48,538 bases of DNA from Microcaldota archaeon (GCA_030040895.1 JASHSJ010000018.1:1-48538); one strand, 5' to 3'; positions 9,113 to 17,193 are shown, counted from the stretch's first letter. Numbers and translations: made by a program. Notes: generated by a model not told the origin, from the letters alone.

Positions 9113-10078
9113 ATGAAGAAGCCAGAGGACCTTGTATGGTCTGAAAAGTACAGGCCGAAGAGCCTTTCAGAGATAATAGGGCAGAAGCAGATAGTCGAAA
9201 GACTCTCATCATTCGTGCAGAAGAGGAAGTTCACAAGCATGATATTTGCCGGAGAGCCGGGAATAGGAAAGACGACAGCTGCCATAGCATTCGCAAACGA
9301 TCTCTATGGGGCGGACTTCAGCGCAGCTTTCAAGGAGCTGAACGCATCTGATGATAGGGGCATAGATGTGGTAAGGGGAGCGATAAAGGAGTTTGCAAAG
9401 ACCGTTGCGCTGGCGAGCGTTCCAATGAAGATAATATTCCTTGACGAGGCCGATGCGCTAACAAGCGACGCGCAGCACGCGCTAAGGAGGATAATGGAGA
9501 AGTATGCAAGTGAGACGGTATTCATACTGAGCGCAAACTATGCAAGCAAGATAATCGAGCCTATCCAGAGCAGGTGCATAGTCTTCCGGTTCAGGCATCT
9601 TAACGAGGGCGAGATGCGCGAATACATTGATAGGATAGCAAAGGGAGAGGATCTCGAGATAACAGACAGTGCCGCAAACGCCCTGATAGATGTGAGCGAA
9701 GGTGATCTGAGGAAGCTGACCAATCTGCTGCAGTCAGCGTCTGCTCATGGGAGAAAAGTAACAGATGACAGGATCTATGATGTTGCTGCAAGAGCAAGGC
9801 CAAAGGAGATAAGCGCCATGCTGAAGCATGCGCTTGATGGCAGTTTCGATAATGCAAGGATCCAGCTGGATGAAGTGATGCTGAAGCACGGCATGAGGGC
9901 GGAAGATGTGCTAACGCAGTGCTACAAAGAGGTACAGGGCATGGGAGTAGATGAGAAGATAAAGCTCAATGTGATAAAGCGCATAGGAGAGTGCAATTTC
10001 AGGATAGTGGAGGGTGCAAACGAGAGGATACAGCTTGAGGCATTCCTTGCCGAGCTTGCACTCCTGAACGGCAAATAG
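9113..10078 (+). CDS. rfcS: Replication factor C small subunit (clamp loader)
   Basis: AAA+ ATPase subunit that loads the PCNA sliding clamp. 321 residues, normal for the family. Walker A GEPGIGKT at residues 47-54, Walker B FLDEAD at about 109-114, and the SRC arginine-finger motif at 153-155. RFC-specific EKYRPKSLSEIIGQ lies near the start (residues 11-24), and the C-terminal helical collar region is complete. It is divergent from the glycosyltransferase; the RFC large subunit is not in the window. Start ATG 9113 follows an AT-rich region (GTTAATAAAT at ~9062-9071). No anomalies. Confidence 0.97.
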   Translation: MKKPEDLVWSEKYRPKSLSEIIGQKQIVERLSSFVQKRKFTSMIFAGEPGIGKTTAAIAFANDLYGADFSAAFKELNASDDRGIDVVRGAIKEFAKTVALASVPMKIIFLDEADALTSDAQHALRRIMEKYASETVFILSANYASKIIEPIQSRCIVFRFRHLNEGEMREYIDRIAKGEDLEITDSAANALIDVSEGDLRKLTNLLQSASAHGRKVTDDRIYDVAARARPKEISAMLKHALDGSFDNARIQLDEVMLKHGMRAEDVLTQCYKEVQGMGVDEKIKLNVIKRIGECNFRIVEGANERIQLEAFLAELALLNGK

Positions 10079-10083
10079 CTGGC

Positions 10084-10752
10084 TCAGCTTATCTCTATTT
10101 CCAGCGGTCCTCCATAATTGGATTTTGGGCTTTCAAGATATACATCTACCATGAAGCCCGTCTTCTTGTCTATCTTGAACGGAGCTGCAGGATCTGAGCT
10201 CACAAACAGAAACGGTTTATTGACGCTTACTTTCTTTATCTCTGTTCCGAATTCTGCAAATCCAAGAAGATGAATCGTTTGCCTGAACACCTGGCCCTTT
10301 GGAAGATCAAGTATCATTGGCTTTATTGGAAGCTCTGCCTCCTTCCCGCCTCTAGTTACCATTACCTTTGTTATCTCTATGTGGGCAAGGTCAGTTGCAT
10401 CTGACTTCAGCTCTACGTTGAGTGGTCCTTCATAGCCCATGTCTGGTGCTGCCAACTTCAGCTTGAAGACAGCTTTCTCGTCTTCCTTTATTACTACTGG
10501 GGTTTGTGGCTCTACTGAAACAAGCTTGAATGGTTCCTTGACCTCTATTCCCGTAATTACAACTGGGGGAACTGTCTGTGTCTTTATGTATGATAAAGTA
10601 TAGTCGCGCTGTGGCTTGTTATGGAAAGGTATTGATACCTCGAATTCCTTTGACTTGACCTCCATCTTTCCCATATTGTGGACTGCTCCCCTCCATCTCA
10701 GGTTTATTGCGGTTATTCCGACCTTGCTTCCCTTGAATATGTTGAACTTCAC
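10084..10752 (-). CDS. Unrecognised cytosolic protein with two beta-sandwich-like repeats
   Basis: 222 residues, no signal peptide or TM. Two segments resemble each other: residues ~70-125 (GIEVKEPFKLVSVEPQTP ... GYEGPLNVEL) and the C-terminal ~55 (VSVNKPFLFVSSDPAAP ... NYGGPLEIEIS). Each has PF-x-x-VS-x-x-P-x-x-P, then a hydrophobic strand, then (Y/N)-x-GPL-x-(V/I)-E. This suggests a duplicated Ig-like or C2-like fold. The start is GTG 10752 about 41 bases from a TATA core that also faces the peroxiredoxin gene. Function unknown; secreted display is unlikely without a signal peptide. Confidence 0.7.
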   Translation of the reverse strand: MKFNIFKGSKVGITAINLRWRGAVHNMGKMEVKSKEFEVSIPFHNKPQRDYTLSYIKTQTVPPVVITGIEVKEPFKLVSVEPQTPVVIKEDEKAVFKLKLAAPDMGYEGPLNVELKSDATDLAHIEITKVMVTRGGKEAELPIKPMILDLPKGQVFRQTIHLLGFAEFGTEIKKVSVNKPFLFVSSDPAAPFKIDKKTGFMVDVYLESPKSNYGGPLEIEIS

Positions 10753-10785
10753 GTTAACACTAGATCATGATATTCTGCGCCCACC

Positions 10786-10797
10786 TTTTTATATTTT
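10786..10797. promoter_or_regulatory. Shared TATA core between divergent genes
   Basis: TTTTTATATTTT reads as a TATA box on both strands. It lies about 32 bases before the peroxiredoxin ATG (10824) and about 40 before the GTG of the 10752 gene. Confidence 0.55.
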
Positions 10798-10814
10798 CAT
10801 GACATGAACATTAT

Positions 10815-10820
10815 GGTGAT
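10815..10820 (+). promoter_or_regulatory. Ribosome binding site GGTGAT, 3 bases before the peroxiredoxin start
   Basis: GGTGAT-ACA-ATG. The hexamer complements the usual archaeal 16S 3' tail (ATCACCTCC). The three-base gap recurs at many starts in this window. Confidence 0.65.
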
Positions 10821-10823
10821 ACA

Positions 10824-11276
10824 ATGCCAGTAGAAGGGGACGTAGCGCCAGATTTCAAGCTGATGGGAGATGACAAGAAGATACACAAGCTAGCTGATTT
10901 CAAAGGAAAATATCTTGTCCTTTATTTCTATCCTAGGGACAACACTGCCGGATGCACCATTGAAGCTAAGGAATTCACTAGCATGATCTCTGATTTCAGG
11001 AAAGCAGGTGCCGAGATAGCCGGCGTTAGCGATGACAGCGTCGATTCTCATTGTGACTTCAGGGACAAACAAGGTCTCAAGGTGCTTCTGCTTGCAGATC
11101 CTGGAGCCAAAGTGATAAAGGCATATGATTCATGGGGCAACAAAGGAGTATTTGGCCAAGGTACGATAAGGAACACATTCCTAATTGGAAAGGATGGCAA
11201 GATACTCAAGGCGTTCATGAGAGTCAATCCGCTAGGCCATGCCGATTCTGTGCTCTCATTCATAAAGCAGCTGTAG
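10824..11276 (+). CDS. bcp: Peroxiredoxin, BCP/PrxQ type
   Basis: Reduces hydrogen peroxide and organic peroxides with thiol electrons. 150 residues, normal for BCP. The peroxidatic cysteine is C44 in FYPRDNTAGCTIEA. The resolving cysteine usually found five residues later is K49 here, so this is a 1-Cys or atypical form. One other Cys is present in DSHCDFRDK. It leads an apparent operon with the methyltransferase and DinB; the stop codon overlaps the next gene's ribosome site. Thioredoxin reductase at 14.6 kb could supply electrons through a thioredoxin not seen here. Confidence 0.93.
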   Translation: MPVEGDVAPDFKLMGDDKKIHKLADFKGKYLVLYFYPRDNTAGCTIEAKEFTSMISDFRKAGAEIAGVSDDSVDSHCDFRDKQGLKVLLLADPGAKVIKAYDSWGNKGVFGQGTIRNTFLIGKDGKILKAFMRVNPLGHADSVLSFIKQL

Positions 11277-11281
11277 GTAGT
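11276..11281 (+). promoter_or_regulatory. Ribosome binding site GGTAGT before the methyltransferase GTG
   Basis: GGTAGT-CTT-GTG matches the GGTGAT-N3-start pattern with two changes. It supports GTG 11285 over the long in-frame extension overlapping the peroxiredoxin gene. Confidence 0.5.
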
Positions 11282-11284
11282 CTT

Positions 11285-11971
11285 GTGAGCGAGGAAAACA
11301 GGAGGATATTCTCAAAGATAGCGAAGAATTACGATGCTGTCAACACAATAATAAGCATGGGAATGGACAAGGATTGGAGGAAACGTGTCGCAGAACTTAG
11401 CCTTGAGGGCAAGGGCAGCATGATACTTGATGCAGCGACAGGAACTGCAGAAATACCAATAGCAATAAGCAAGAAGGCTGATGAGAAGCACATAAAAGTT
11501 CGCATAACCGGAATAGACTTCACGAACGGCATGCTTGAAGTAGGAAGGAAAAAGATAAAGGAACTGGGAATAGGTAATGTAAAACTTCAAAACGGGGATG
11601 CGCTCAGGATGAAGTTCAAGAGCAATACATTCGACAGCATAACGAGCGGCTTTGCGCTCAGGAACTTCGATAGCCTGGATAAGTTCTTCAAGGAATCATA
11701 TAGGGTTTTGAAGCCCGGAGGCAGGATCGCATTCCTTGATGCTGGAAAACCGGGAACGAAATTCGACTTTGTCTACTGGTTCTATTACAATACCTTTTTC
11801 CCGCTAGTTGGGATGATATATAGCAGGCACGCGTATTCCTGGCTCAGGTCCAGCGTGTGGAGATTTGACAAAAGCCGCGCTGCAGAGCTTGCAAGGAAGG
11901 CAGGCTTCAAGGAGGTTAGCATAGAAAACCTATCTGGGGGAGTCGCGTTCATAATCAAAGGCAGGAAGTAA
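11285..11971 (+). CDS. UbiE/MenG/COQ5-family C-methyltransferase
   Basis: SAM-dependent methyltransferase of the quinone-methylating family, 228 residues. N-terminal ENRRIFSKIAKNYDAVN and ISMGMDKDWRKR match the family's entry motif. The SAM-binding motif I is ILDAATGTAEI, followed by TGIDFTNGML and FDSITSGFALRNF, and then YRVLKPGGRIAFLD. It probably methylates a menaquinone or other quinone precursor, but no other quinone genes are nearby, so a different small-molecule substrate is possible. Start GTG 11285 is set by the ribosome site at 11276. The open frame upstream overlaps the peroxiredoxin and is unlikely to be translated. Confidence 0.85.
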   Translation: MSEENRRIFSKIAKNYDAVNTIISMGMDKDWRKRVAELSLEGKGSMILDAATGTAEIPIAISKKADEKHIKVRITGIDFTNGMLEVGRKKIKELGIGNVKLQNGDALRMKFKSNTFDSITSGFALRNFDSLDKFFKESYRVLKPGGRIAFLDAGKPGTKFDFVYWFYYNTFFPLVGMIYSRHAYSWLRSSVWRFDKSRAAELARKAGFKEVSIENLSGGVAFIIKGRK

Positions 11972-11977
11972 GGTGGT
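11972..11977 (+). promoter_or_regulatory. Ribosome binding site GGTGGT before the dinB TTG start
   Basis: GGTGGT-TCA-TTG: near-match to GGTGAT with the recurrent three-base gap. It fixes TTG 11981 as the start codon. Confidence 0.6.
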
Positions 11978-11980
11978 TCA

Positions 11981-13030
11981 TTGATTGTACTTTTCGTTGA
12001 CATGGACTCGTTCTATGCATCATGCGAACTGCTAAGGCATCCTGAACTCAGGGGCAAGGCCTTCATAGTAGGAACAGGAGATGAGCAGAACAAGCTGAGA
12101 GGAGTAGTGGAGACAGCGAGCTATGAGGCAAAAAGGCTTGGAATACACAGCGCCATGCCAGTAGCATTTGCCCTGAAAATAAAGCCTGACATAGCATACG
12201 TGCCATCAGACCATAACTACTATGACGTCATGTCAGCAAAGGTCATGGCACTGCTTAAGTCATTTGGCATGAGGACTGAAGTCCTGAGTGTTGATGAAGC
12301 AGCAATTGATCTTGAATCCATGGAGTATGACAAAGCTGGAGAGCTTGCCAAGAAGATAAAGGACAGGATAGGCAAGGAGCTAGGACTCCAGTGCACTATA
12401 GGGATATCAAGCGGGAAGGTTTTTGCAAAGATGGTGTGCGACAGCGCCAAGCCTGACGGGCTCAAGGTTGTAAGAGATCAGGAGATAGTAGCGTTCATCA
12501 GCGGCAAGAAAGTTGATGCAATACCAGGCGTTGGCCAGAAAACTGCAGAGCGTCTCTCTGAGATGGGCATACGCAAGATAGGAGATATAGCGGATTCGAA
12601 TGTGGCACAGCTGATGGGTAAGGTAGGCTCATTCGGAAGAGAGCTCTTCAACCTTGCAAATGGTAGGGACGACAGTGTAGTAATGGAGACATATGAAGTC
12701 CTCTCCATAGGTAGGGAGAGAACGCTTCCTGCAAAGACAACTAACATGAACGAAATATCTAGAATGCTTGACCTGCTTGCTGATGAGGTCCACGTTGAAC
12801 TCTTAAAGCAGGGCAAGGTTTTCAAGACGGTGACAGTGAAGGGAAAGTATGAGGACTTCAGCGAGAAGCTCAAGAGCAAGAGCTTCAAGGATTATTCTGA
12901 CTCAATTGAGCTCATGAAGAGCACATCTCACACGCTCATACAATTGATCATAGACAAAAACCTCCAGTTTAGAAAGGTGGGAGTTAGGGTGTCAGCACTC
13001 GCTGACAAGAAGGGCCAGAAGACCCTTTAA
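11981..13030 (+). CDS. dinB: Y-family translesion DNA polymerase (DinB/Pol IV)
   Basis: Low-fidelity polymerase that copies past damaged bases. 349 residues, typical of Dpo4/Dbh. Metal-binding residues: D7 in FVDMDSFYAS and D105-E106 in SVDEAAID. The palm motif CTIGISSGKVFAKMVCD and the HhH thumb GVGQKTAERLSEMGI are present. The little-finger domain covers residues ~235-345. The C-terminus KKGQKTL is short, and I see no clear PCNA-interacting peptide. It is the third gene of an operon starting at 10824, which places damage tolerance with peroxide defence. Confidence 0.96.
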   Translation: MIVLFVDMDSFYASCELLRHPELRGKAFIVGTGDEQNKLRGVVETASYEAKRLGIHSAMPVAFALKIKPDIAYVPSDHNYYDVMSAKVMALLKSFGMRTEVLSVDEAAIDLESMEYDKAGELAKKIKDRIGKELGLQCTIGISSGKVFAKMVCDSAKPDGLKVVRDQEIVAFISGKKVDAIPGVGQKTAERLSEMGIRKIGDIADSNVAQLMGKVGSFGRELFNLANGRDDSVVMETYEVLSIGRERTLPAKTTNMNEISRMLDLLADEVHVELLKQGKVFKTVTVKGKYEDFSEKLKSKSFKDYSDSIELMKSTSHTLIQLIIDKNLQFRKVGVRVSALADKKGQKTL

Positions 13031-13076
13031 TATTACAAAAGTGTGGTTTTTGTCATCGGTTTTTGATCATGAATAG

Positions 13077-13088
13077 TTGATAAATATC
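13077..13088 (+). promoter_or_regulatory. TATA box of the ART-fold gene
   Basis: TTGATAAATATC is centred about 26 bases before ATG 13109, predicting a leaderless mRNA. Confidence 0.6.
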
Positions 13089-13108
13089 ATGAAAGGCGCA
13101 TAATCATT

Positions 13109-13684
13109 ATGACATTTGCAGAGATGGAAGCTAGGACTAGCATCGCCTCAATGGTGGTTGCTAATCCGTCGGCCGTGCCCCTATATCACGGATCTCCGAT
13201 AGCGGGCATCAGAAGGCTAGCTTCTTCTTCGGAACAAAAACGTTACGGAGCTGGTGTATACCTGTCTACTGACATAAGTGTTGCTGGAACACGCGCCATA
13301 ACCACAGCCGATTCAGAACCACGCATATATGAATGCCAGGTCGCAGGCAATATACTTGATATGGATAGAGCACGATCGAGATATCTCAGAAGCGATGACC
13401 TTAATACTGCATTTCGTCTGGCTTTGACTTCGGTTGGAAGAGACCCGGCTACAAGTCCGGAAGTCACAAAAGACGTTAGAGAGGCACGTGACAGGGTTTT
13501 GCACGAATGCAGGGGAGGCGGAGATATATTTGAATATCAGGGCCTTGGCGCAAGAGTTCTATCTTTGCTTGGATTTGATGGCATGAAAGCCGGCCAGATC
13601 TGGATTGTATTCAACCCAGAGAAGGTCAGGATACTGGCAGAAAAGGGACTTGAGCGCGTACTCGGAGAGCTATCAAGGAAGTGA
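13109..13684 (+). CDS. Probable ADP-ribosyltransferase-fold protein
   Basis: 191 residues, cytosolic. The layout matches ART-fold domains seen in phage and toxin proteins. LYHGSP (H27) comes near the start, then YGAGVYLSTDISVAG (Y51), a strand IYECQVAGNILDMD, a helical insert, and a closing LLGFDGMKAGQIWIVFNPEKVRIL. The last segment parallels the G(Y/F)DGI-x-VVF-P-I-I ending of that family. H and Y of the NAD-binding H-Y-[EQ] triad are visible; the third residue is uncertain. It has its own leaderless promoter next to dinB. It could modify nucleic acid or protein, or be a toxin without a recognisable antitoxin. This is inference from pattern, not a database match. Confidence 0.6.
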   Translation: MTFAEMEARTSIASMVVANPSAVPLYHGSPIAGIRRLASSSEQKRYGAGVYLSTDISVAGTRAITTADSEPRIYECQVAGNILDMDRARSRYLRSDDLNTAFRLALTSVGRDPATSPEVTKDVREARDRVLHECRGGGDIFEYQGLGARVLSLLGFDGMKAGQIWIVFNPEKVRILAEKGLERVLGELSRK

Positions 13685-13694
13685 GCTTCAGCAA

Positions 13695-13705
13695 GCTATA
13701 TAAAC
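13695..13705 (+). promoter_or_regulatory. TATA box of the exported protein gene
   Basis: GCTATATAAAC, about 40 bases before ATG 13740. GATGAT-CCT-ATG (13731-13742) also gives a ribosome site with the three-base gap. Confidence 0.6.
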
Positions 13706-13739
13706 TCTTTAGTGGAATAGCTTCCTTGGGGATGATCCT

Positions 13740-14579
13740 ATGGCACAAAGAGCAAGCCAGAGCAAAAGCGCTCCTGCACCCGCCCAGACAAGGCAGGGAG
13801 GACACACGCTCAGAAATATTGGACTGATAATAATCGCAGTATTTGTGATTGGAGGAGGTTATTTTTACTATGAATACCTGAGCGGCGGTATAGGAGGGGC
13901 TGTTTACGCCGCCCTTACATCAGGAAACCCGGCGCAGGCAATACAGACTGCAGCGCTGCAGAAGATAAGCTCTACTCCACAGCTGACACTCACATACCAG
14001 GGAACAATAACAGAGAACGTCACAGTGAACGGCACTGATCCGGTTGAAAGCTTTCCTTTCTACATGACGTATGAGAAATACTACAACGTCACGAGGACAA
14101 CGGCATCGTTCTCAGGACTGCCGGGGCTTGGAAACTACAGTGTTGTGATAATAAACGAGAACAGCAGCGCAGGCCTTACTGTTTACGCGTGCCTGAACCA
14201 GGGAAGCGGCTTCACCTGCACCCAGTCCAGCGGAAGCGCAAAGCTGATAGAAAAGAATCTCTCAAGCTCCTTTGGGCTGTCAAACCTTGGCAATGTCAAC
14301 GTAGGAACGCCAAGCCCTTCTTATTACAACGGCATGCCGTGCTTCCAGGTACAGGGAACGGGAATACTCTACGGCAGAACAAGGTTGCTCCAGGAGGCAA
14401 ACAACGCAACTGTGAACTTTGCGGCGTGCTTCTCGTCCAAGTACTACGTGCCGCTGGTGCTCAATGCAACGGCAACTCCAAGCGGCGGAGCTCCTATAAC
14501 CCTGCACGTGGTAGCAACAAACCTCACCGGTGCATCAAACTATACAGCAATAACGACACTGCCGGGGCCTCTGAGCTAG
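13740..14579 (+). CDS. Membrane-anchored exported glycoprotein, function unknown
   Basis: 279 residues. An Ala/Ser/Gln-rich cytoplasmic tail (~25 residues) precedes one TM segment (NIGLIIIAVFVIGGGYFYY). The rest is an extracytoplasmic domain with many Asn-X-Ser/Thr sites (ENVTVNGT, NNATVNF, VLNATATP, TNLTGASN) and four cysteines that could form two disulfides (VYACLNQ, FTCTQSS, MPCFQVQ, AACFSSK). The topology is the same as several other proteins in the window. No enzyme motif. It overlaps the convergent trxB stop by four bases. Confidence 0.75.
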   Translation: MAQRASQSKSAPAPAQTRQGGHTLRNIGLIIIAVFVIGGGYFYYEYLSGGIGGAVYAALTSGNPAQAIQTAALQKISSTPQLTLTYQGTITENVTVNGTDPVESFPFYMTYEKYYNVTRTTASFSGLPGLGNYSVVIINENSSAGLTVYACLNQGSGFTCTQSSGSAKLIEKNLSSSFGLSNLGNVNVGTPSPSYYNGMPCFQVQGTGILYGRTRLLQEANNATVNFAACFSSKYYVPLVLNATATPSGGAPITLHVVATNLTGASNYTAITTLPGPLS

Positions 14580-15553
14580 GCTTTTAGGTTCTGCAGGTAT
14601 TCGCGCGCCTTGAGCGCTGCCTTTATTCCTGCTCCTGACGCGGTTCCAGCCTGCCTGTAATGCCTGTCCTGGTTGTCACCAGCCACGAATACTCCAGGAT
14701 ATTCTGTGACAACCTCGTCCTTTGCGACTATGTAGCCCAGATCGTCAAGCTTGAGTTTGCCATGCAAAAACTTCGTATTTGGAGAATGGCCTATTGCTAT
14801 GAACACCCCCTGAGCAACCACTACTTGGGTCTTGTTTGTAACTGTGTCTCTGATCTTTACTCCGCTAACGCCTTTCTCTCCCTGCTTTCCATAGATTTCC
14901 TCGACCACACTGTTCCACATGACCTTGATTTGCGGATTTGAAAGCACTTTATGCTGCATTATCTTGCTTGCCCTGAACTCATTTCTCCTGTGGATTATTG
15001 TAACGTGGGGGCAGAACCTTGTCAGGAACAATGAGTCTTCCATCGCGGTGTCTCCTCCGCCTACTACAACTACGTCCTTGCCCTTAAATAGTGCCCCGTC
15101 ACACGTGGCGCACGTACTAACTCCAGTTCCCATATGCTCCATCTCTGATGGTATGCCGAGCATCCTTGAGTTTGCCCCGGTTGCTATTATTATTGCATTG
15201 GCATCAAAAGCCTGGCTGTCTGTCCTCACCTTGTACGGCCTTGACGAGAAGTCAATGTCAACAACATTTTCCTTGACAAGCCTGGCTCCGAACTTCTCAG
15301 CCTGCTTTATCATGCGCTCAATCAGCTCAAACCCGTCTATGCCATCAGGGAATCCAGGCATGTTCTCAACTTTTGTCGTGAGGAGCAGTTGCCCGCCTGC
15401 AGGAACTCCGGTTATTAGAAGCGGTTTGAATTCTTCCCTTGCGGTGTATATCGCTGCGCTGAGGCCGGCTGGTCCGGACCCTATTATTATTACATTCTCT
15501 GCCAGAAAAGCACCTTCAATATATTTTGAACACGAAATAATAAAAGGATTCAT
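14576..15553 (-). CDS. trxB: Thioredoxin reductase (NADPH, FAD)
   Basis: Flavoenzyme that reduces thioredoxin or a similar thiol protein. The FAD motif is VIIIGSGPAGLSAAIY, the redox-active pair is C148/C151 in STCATCDGALF, the NAD(P) motif is VVVVGGGDTAMEDSLF, and the C-terminal FAD motif is PGVFVAGDNQD. 325 residues. The annotated start adds about 18 residues (MNPFIISCSKYIEGAFLAEN) before the usual N-terminus; no better ATG exists, and an unconventional CTG at residue 17 is the only alternative near the expected position. It is a likely electron source for the BCP peroxiredoxin. Confidence 0.93.
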   Translation of the reverse strand: MNPFIISCSKYIEGAFLAENVIIIGSGPAGLSAAIYTAREEFKPLLITGVPAGGQLLLTTKVENMPGFPDGIDGFELIERMIKQAEKFGARLVKENVVDIDFSSRPYKVRTDSQAFDANAIIIATGANSRMLGIPSEMEHMGTGVSTCATCDGALFKGKDVVVVGGGDTAMEDSLFLTRFCPHVTIIHRRNEFRASKIMQHKVLSNPQIKVMWNSVVEEIYGKQGEKGVSGVKIRDTVTNKTQVVVAQGVFIAIGHSPNTKFLHGKLKLDDLGYIVAKDEVVTEYPGVFVAGDNQDRHYRQAGTASGAGIKAALKAREYLQNLKA

Positions 15554-15558
15554 AATAA

Positions 15559-15569
15559 GTTAAATAGCT
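15559..15569. promoter_or_regulatory. TATA core between trxB and the metallo-beta-lactamase gene
   Basis: AGTTAAATAGC lies about 33 bases before ATG 15597 (+). It also reads GCTATTTAACT toward trxB, but only about 11 bases from ATG 15553, so service to trxB is doubtful unless that start is wrong. Confidence 0.4.
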
Positions 15570-15596
15570 TTTCATCCATTGCTGTGTGGCGACTTG

Positions 15597-16529
15597 ATGC
15601 TTTCAGCTGGCGGCGGTCTCGGCATTTCACTTGACAAGAAGGAGAGCGGAGCCAGCATAGATTTCGTATCCCATGCTCATTCTGACCATATAGCTGCGGC
15701 AAAATCCTCAAAGAGGATGCTTGCAAGCGAAGTCACAAAGGAGCTCCTGGAAGAGCTCAGGGACATAGAGCCTCAGGAAGGCTTTGAAGTTCCAAGCAAT
15801 ATCAAGATGATAAACGCAGGCCACATCCTCGGATCGAAACAGTTGGTGGTAACAAACTCGGAAACCGGAACTAAGACTGTATATACTGGAGACTATCAAA
15901 TGCAGAAATCTAGGACCTGCGATAGCGTAGAGATAGAGAGAGCAGATGTCGCTATAGTGGATTCGACGTACTTCCACCGGAACCTCAAATTTGATGAAAG
16001 ATCAGAGGTTGAGAGCGCGATGCAGGCGTGGACCGAGAGCAAGCTCAACTCCGGCATAGTGCTGTTTGGCGTGTACGCACTGGGAAAGGCGCAGGAAGTC
16101 ATATCAATACTTAACGAGAAAGGAATCCTGCCGATAGTCAGCAAGAAGATAAGCGGGATAAATAAAATATATACAAAAAATGGGGTGCGGCTGGACTACG
16201 CATCAGTCTATGATGAAGGAAACGATTATCAGGCTCTGCTAAGGGGGAATTTTGCGGGCATAGTGGAAAACCATCTCCTTGGCAGCATGAGAGTGGCCCT
16301 TGCAGAGCTCTACAACAGGCCAGTATATACGGCTGTTGCCACAGGATTCGCGAAGATGATCAAATTTGACGTTGATGTCCAGTTCCCCCTGAGCGACCAT
16401 GCGGATTTCATGCAGTGCATGGACTACATAGATGCAACAGCGGCCAAGAAGGTCATGACATATGGGCCCAACAGACTAGATCTTGCAGCCGAGCTGTCAA
16501 ACTCTGGATACGATGCGCTTCCTTTCTGA
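15597..16529 (+). CDS. Metallo-beta-lactamase/beta-CASP-like RNA-processing nuclease (YSH1/COG1236 type)
   Basis: 310 residues from ATG 15597. The metal-binding motif HAHSDH is at residues 26-31, followed by GHILGSKQLVV, a strand VYTGDYQ carrying an Asp ligand, and VDSTYFH. PLSDHADF near the C-terminus supplies a late His of beta-CASP enzymes. This is the short archaeal form annotated as a predicted exonuclease in RNA processing, not the larger KH-bearing aCPSF1. The frame runs seven codons further up to a TTG at 15579, but the TATA at 15559 favours 15597 (or TTG 15594). Its stop abuts the stop of the convergent TFB-like gene. Confidence 0.85.
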   Translation: MLSAGGGLGISLDKKESGASIDFVSHAHSDHIAAAKSSKRMLASEVTKELLEELRDIEPQEGFEVPSNIKMINAGHILGSKQLVVTNSETGTKTVYTGDYQMQKSRTCDSVEIERADVAIVDSTYFHRNLKFDERSEVESAMQAWTESKLNSGIVLFGVYALGKAQEVISILNEKGILPIVSKKISGINKIYTKNGVRLDYASVYDEGNDYQALLRGNFAGIVENHLLGSMRVALAELYNRPVYTAVATGFAKMIKFDVDVQFPLSDHADFMQCMDYIDATAAKKVMTYGPNRLDLAAELSNSGYDALPF

Positions 16530-17171
16530 TCAGGCTGCGCTTATTGCGGCCAGCAATGATGTATTTCTGAGCAGCGTCTCGCGAGTCGGAACCCCCAGGG
16601 CCTCTCTTGCCCCTCTTGGCAGCACTGCCAAGCTGGCAGGCCGGCCTTTGGCAATAGTTATTGCTGCGCTTATAACTATTCCGGGGTTTCTGCATATAAA
16701 AAGAGGTTGGTGCTGTGGCACGAGCCTGAGCAGTTTTCTTACCTTGGCCCCTTCCGTTTCAGAAAGCCCAAGGGAATCTGAATGACGCTCGAACAATGGC
16801 ATTGGATCTGGCATGCCGAGTGTAGCTTGGATTGTCTTCACCCTCCTATGAAGTAAGGAAAACTCGCGCTCGTTTCCGCCCAACTTTTGTGCAACTTGAG
16901 CAAGTTTCTCCCTGTCTACGCCAAGTTCTACGCAAGCCGAATAGATAAAACACCTTGCTGTAAAGTCGATACCGCGATTATTGGGACTCTTTATCCTGCT
17001 CATCGAATACGCAAACTCGCAGGAAGTGTCCTTTACCCTTTCCAGCATATTTGGACTAAAATCCAGCTGCGCTGCAACCCCAGCTATTACTGGGCGGATG
17101 TCAGAAAGAAACTTCACTTGTTTTTGTGAAGTCGTTATGGTACTGAAATCTATCTTGCCTAGCTTCTCCAT
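16530..17171 (-). CDS. Cyclin-fold protein resembling the core of TFB (TFIIB), copy A
   Basis: 213 residues from ATG 17171. Residues ~25-105 look like a first TFB cyclin repeat: FSPNMLERVKDTSCEFAYS, then RGIDFTARCFIYSACVELG, LAQVAQKLGGNEREFSLLHR and VKTIQATLGMPDPMPL. A second follows: FERHSDSLGLSETEGAKVRK ... NPGIVISAAITIAKG. In TFB the matching parts are the RGRS-x-E-x-x-x-A-A-x-x-Y-A-C-R helix, L-x-E-I-A, DP-x-x-x-x-x-RF and P-x-x-x-A-A-A-x-Y-x-A. The N-terminal zinc ribbon and B-reader/linker of real TFB are absent. It could bind TBP or DNA as a regulator, but that is inference. A leaderless TATA supports this start. Confidence 0.6.
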   Translation of the reverse strand: MEKLGKIDFSTITTSQKQVKFLSDIRPVIAGVAAQLDFSPNMLERVKDTSCEFAYSMSRIKSPNNRGIDFTARCFIYSACVELGVDREKLAQVAQKLGGNEREFSLLHRRVKTIQATLGMPDPMPLFERHSDSLGLSETEGAKVRKLLRLVPQHQPLFICRNPGIVISAAITIAKGRPASLAVLPRGAREALGVPTRETLLRNTSLLAAISAA

Positions 17172-17193
17172 AACAAACGGTTTGGGCAATTCT

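Noticed and set aside
13109-13684. Type II toxin-antitoxin pair at the ART-like gene
   Set aside because: No small partner gene lies immediately up- or downstream; the neighbours are dinB and an exported glycoprotein with its own promoter.
14919-15563. A 214-codon plus-strand open frame
   Set aside because: Antisense shadow of thioredoxin reductase, which has all its cofactor motifs.
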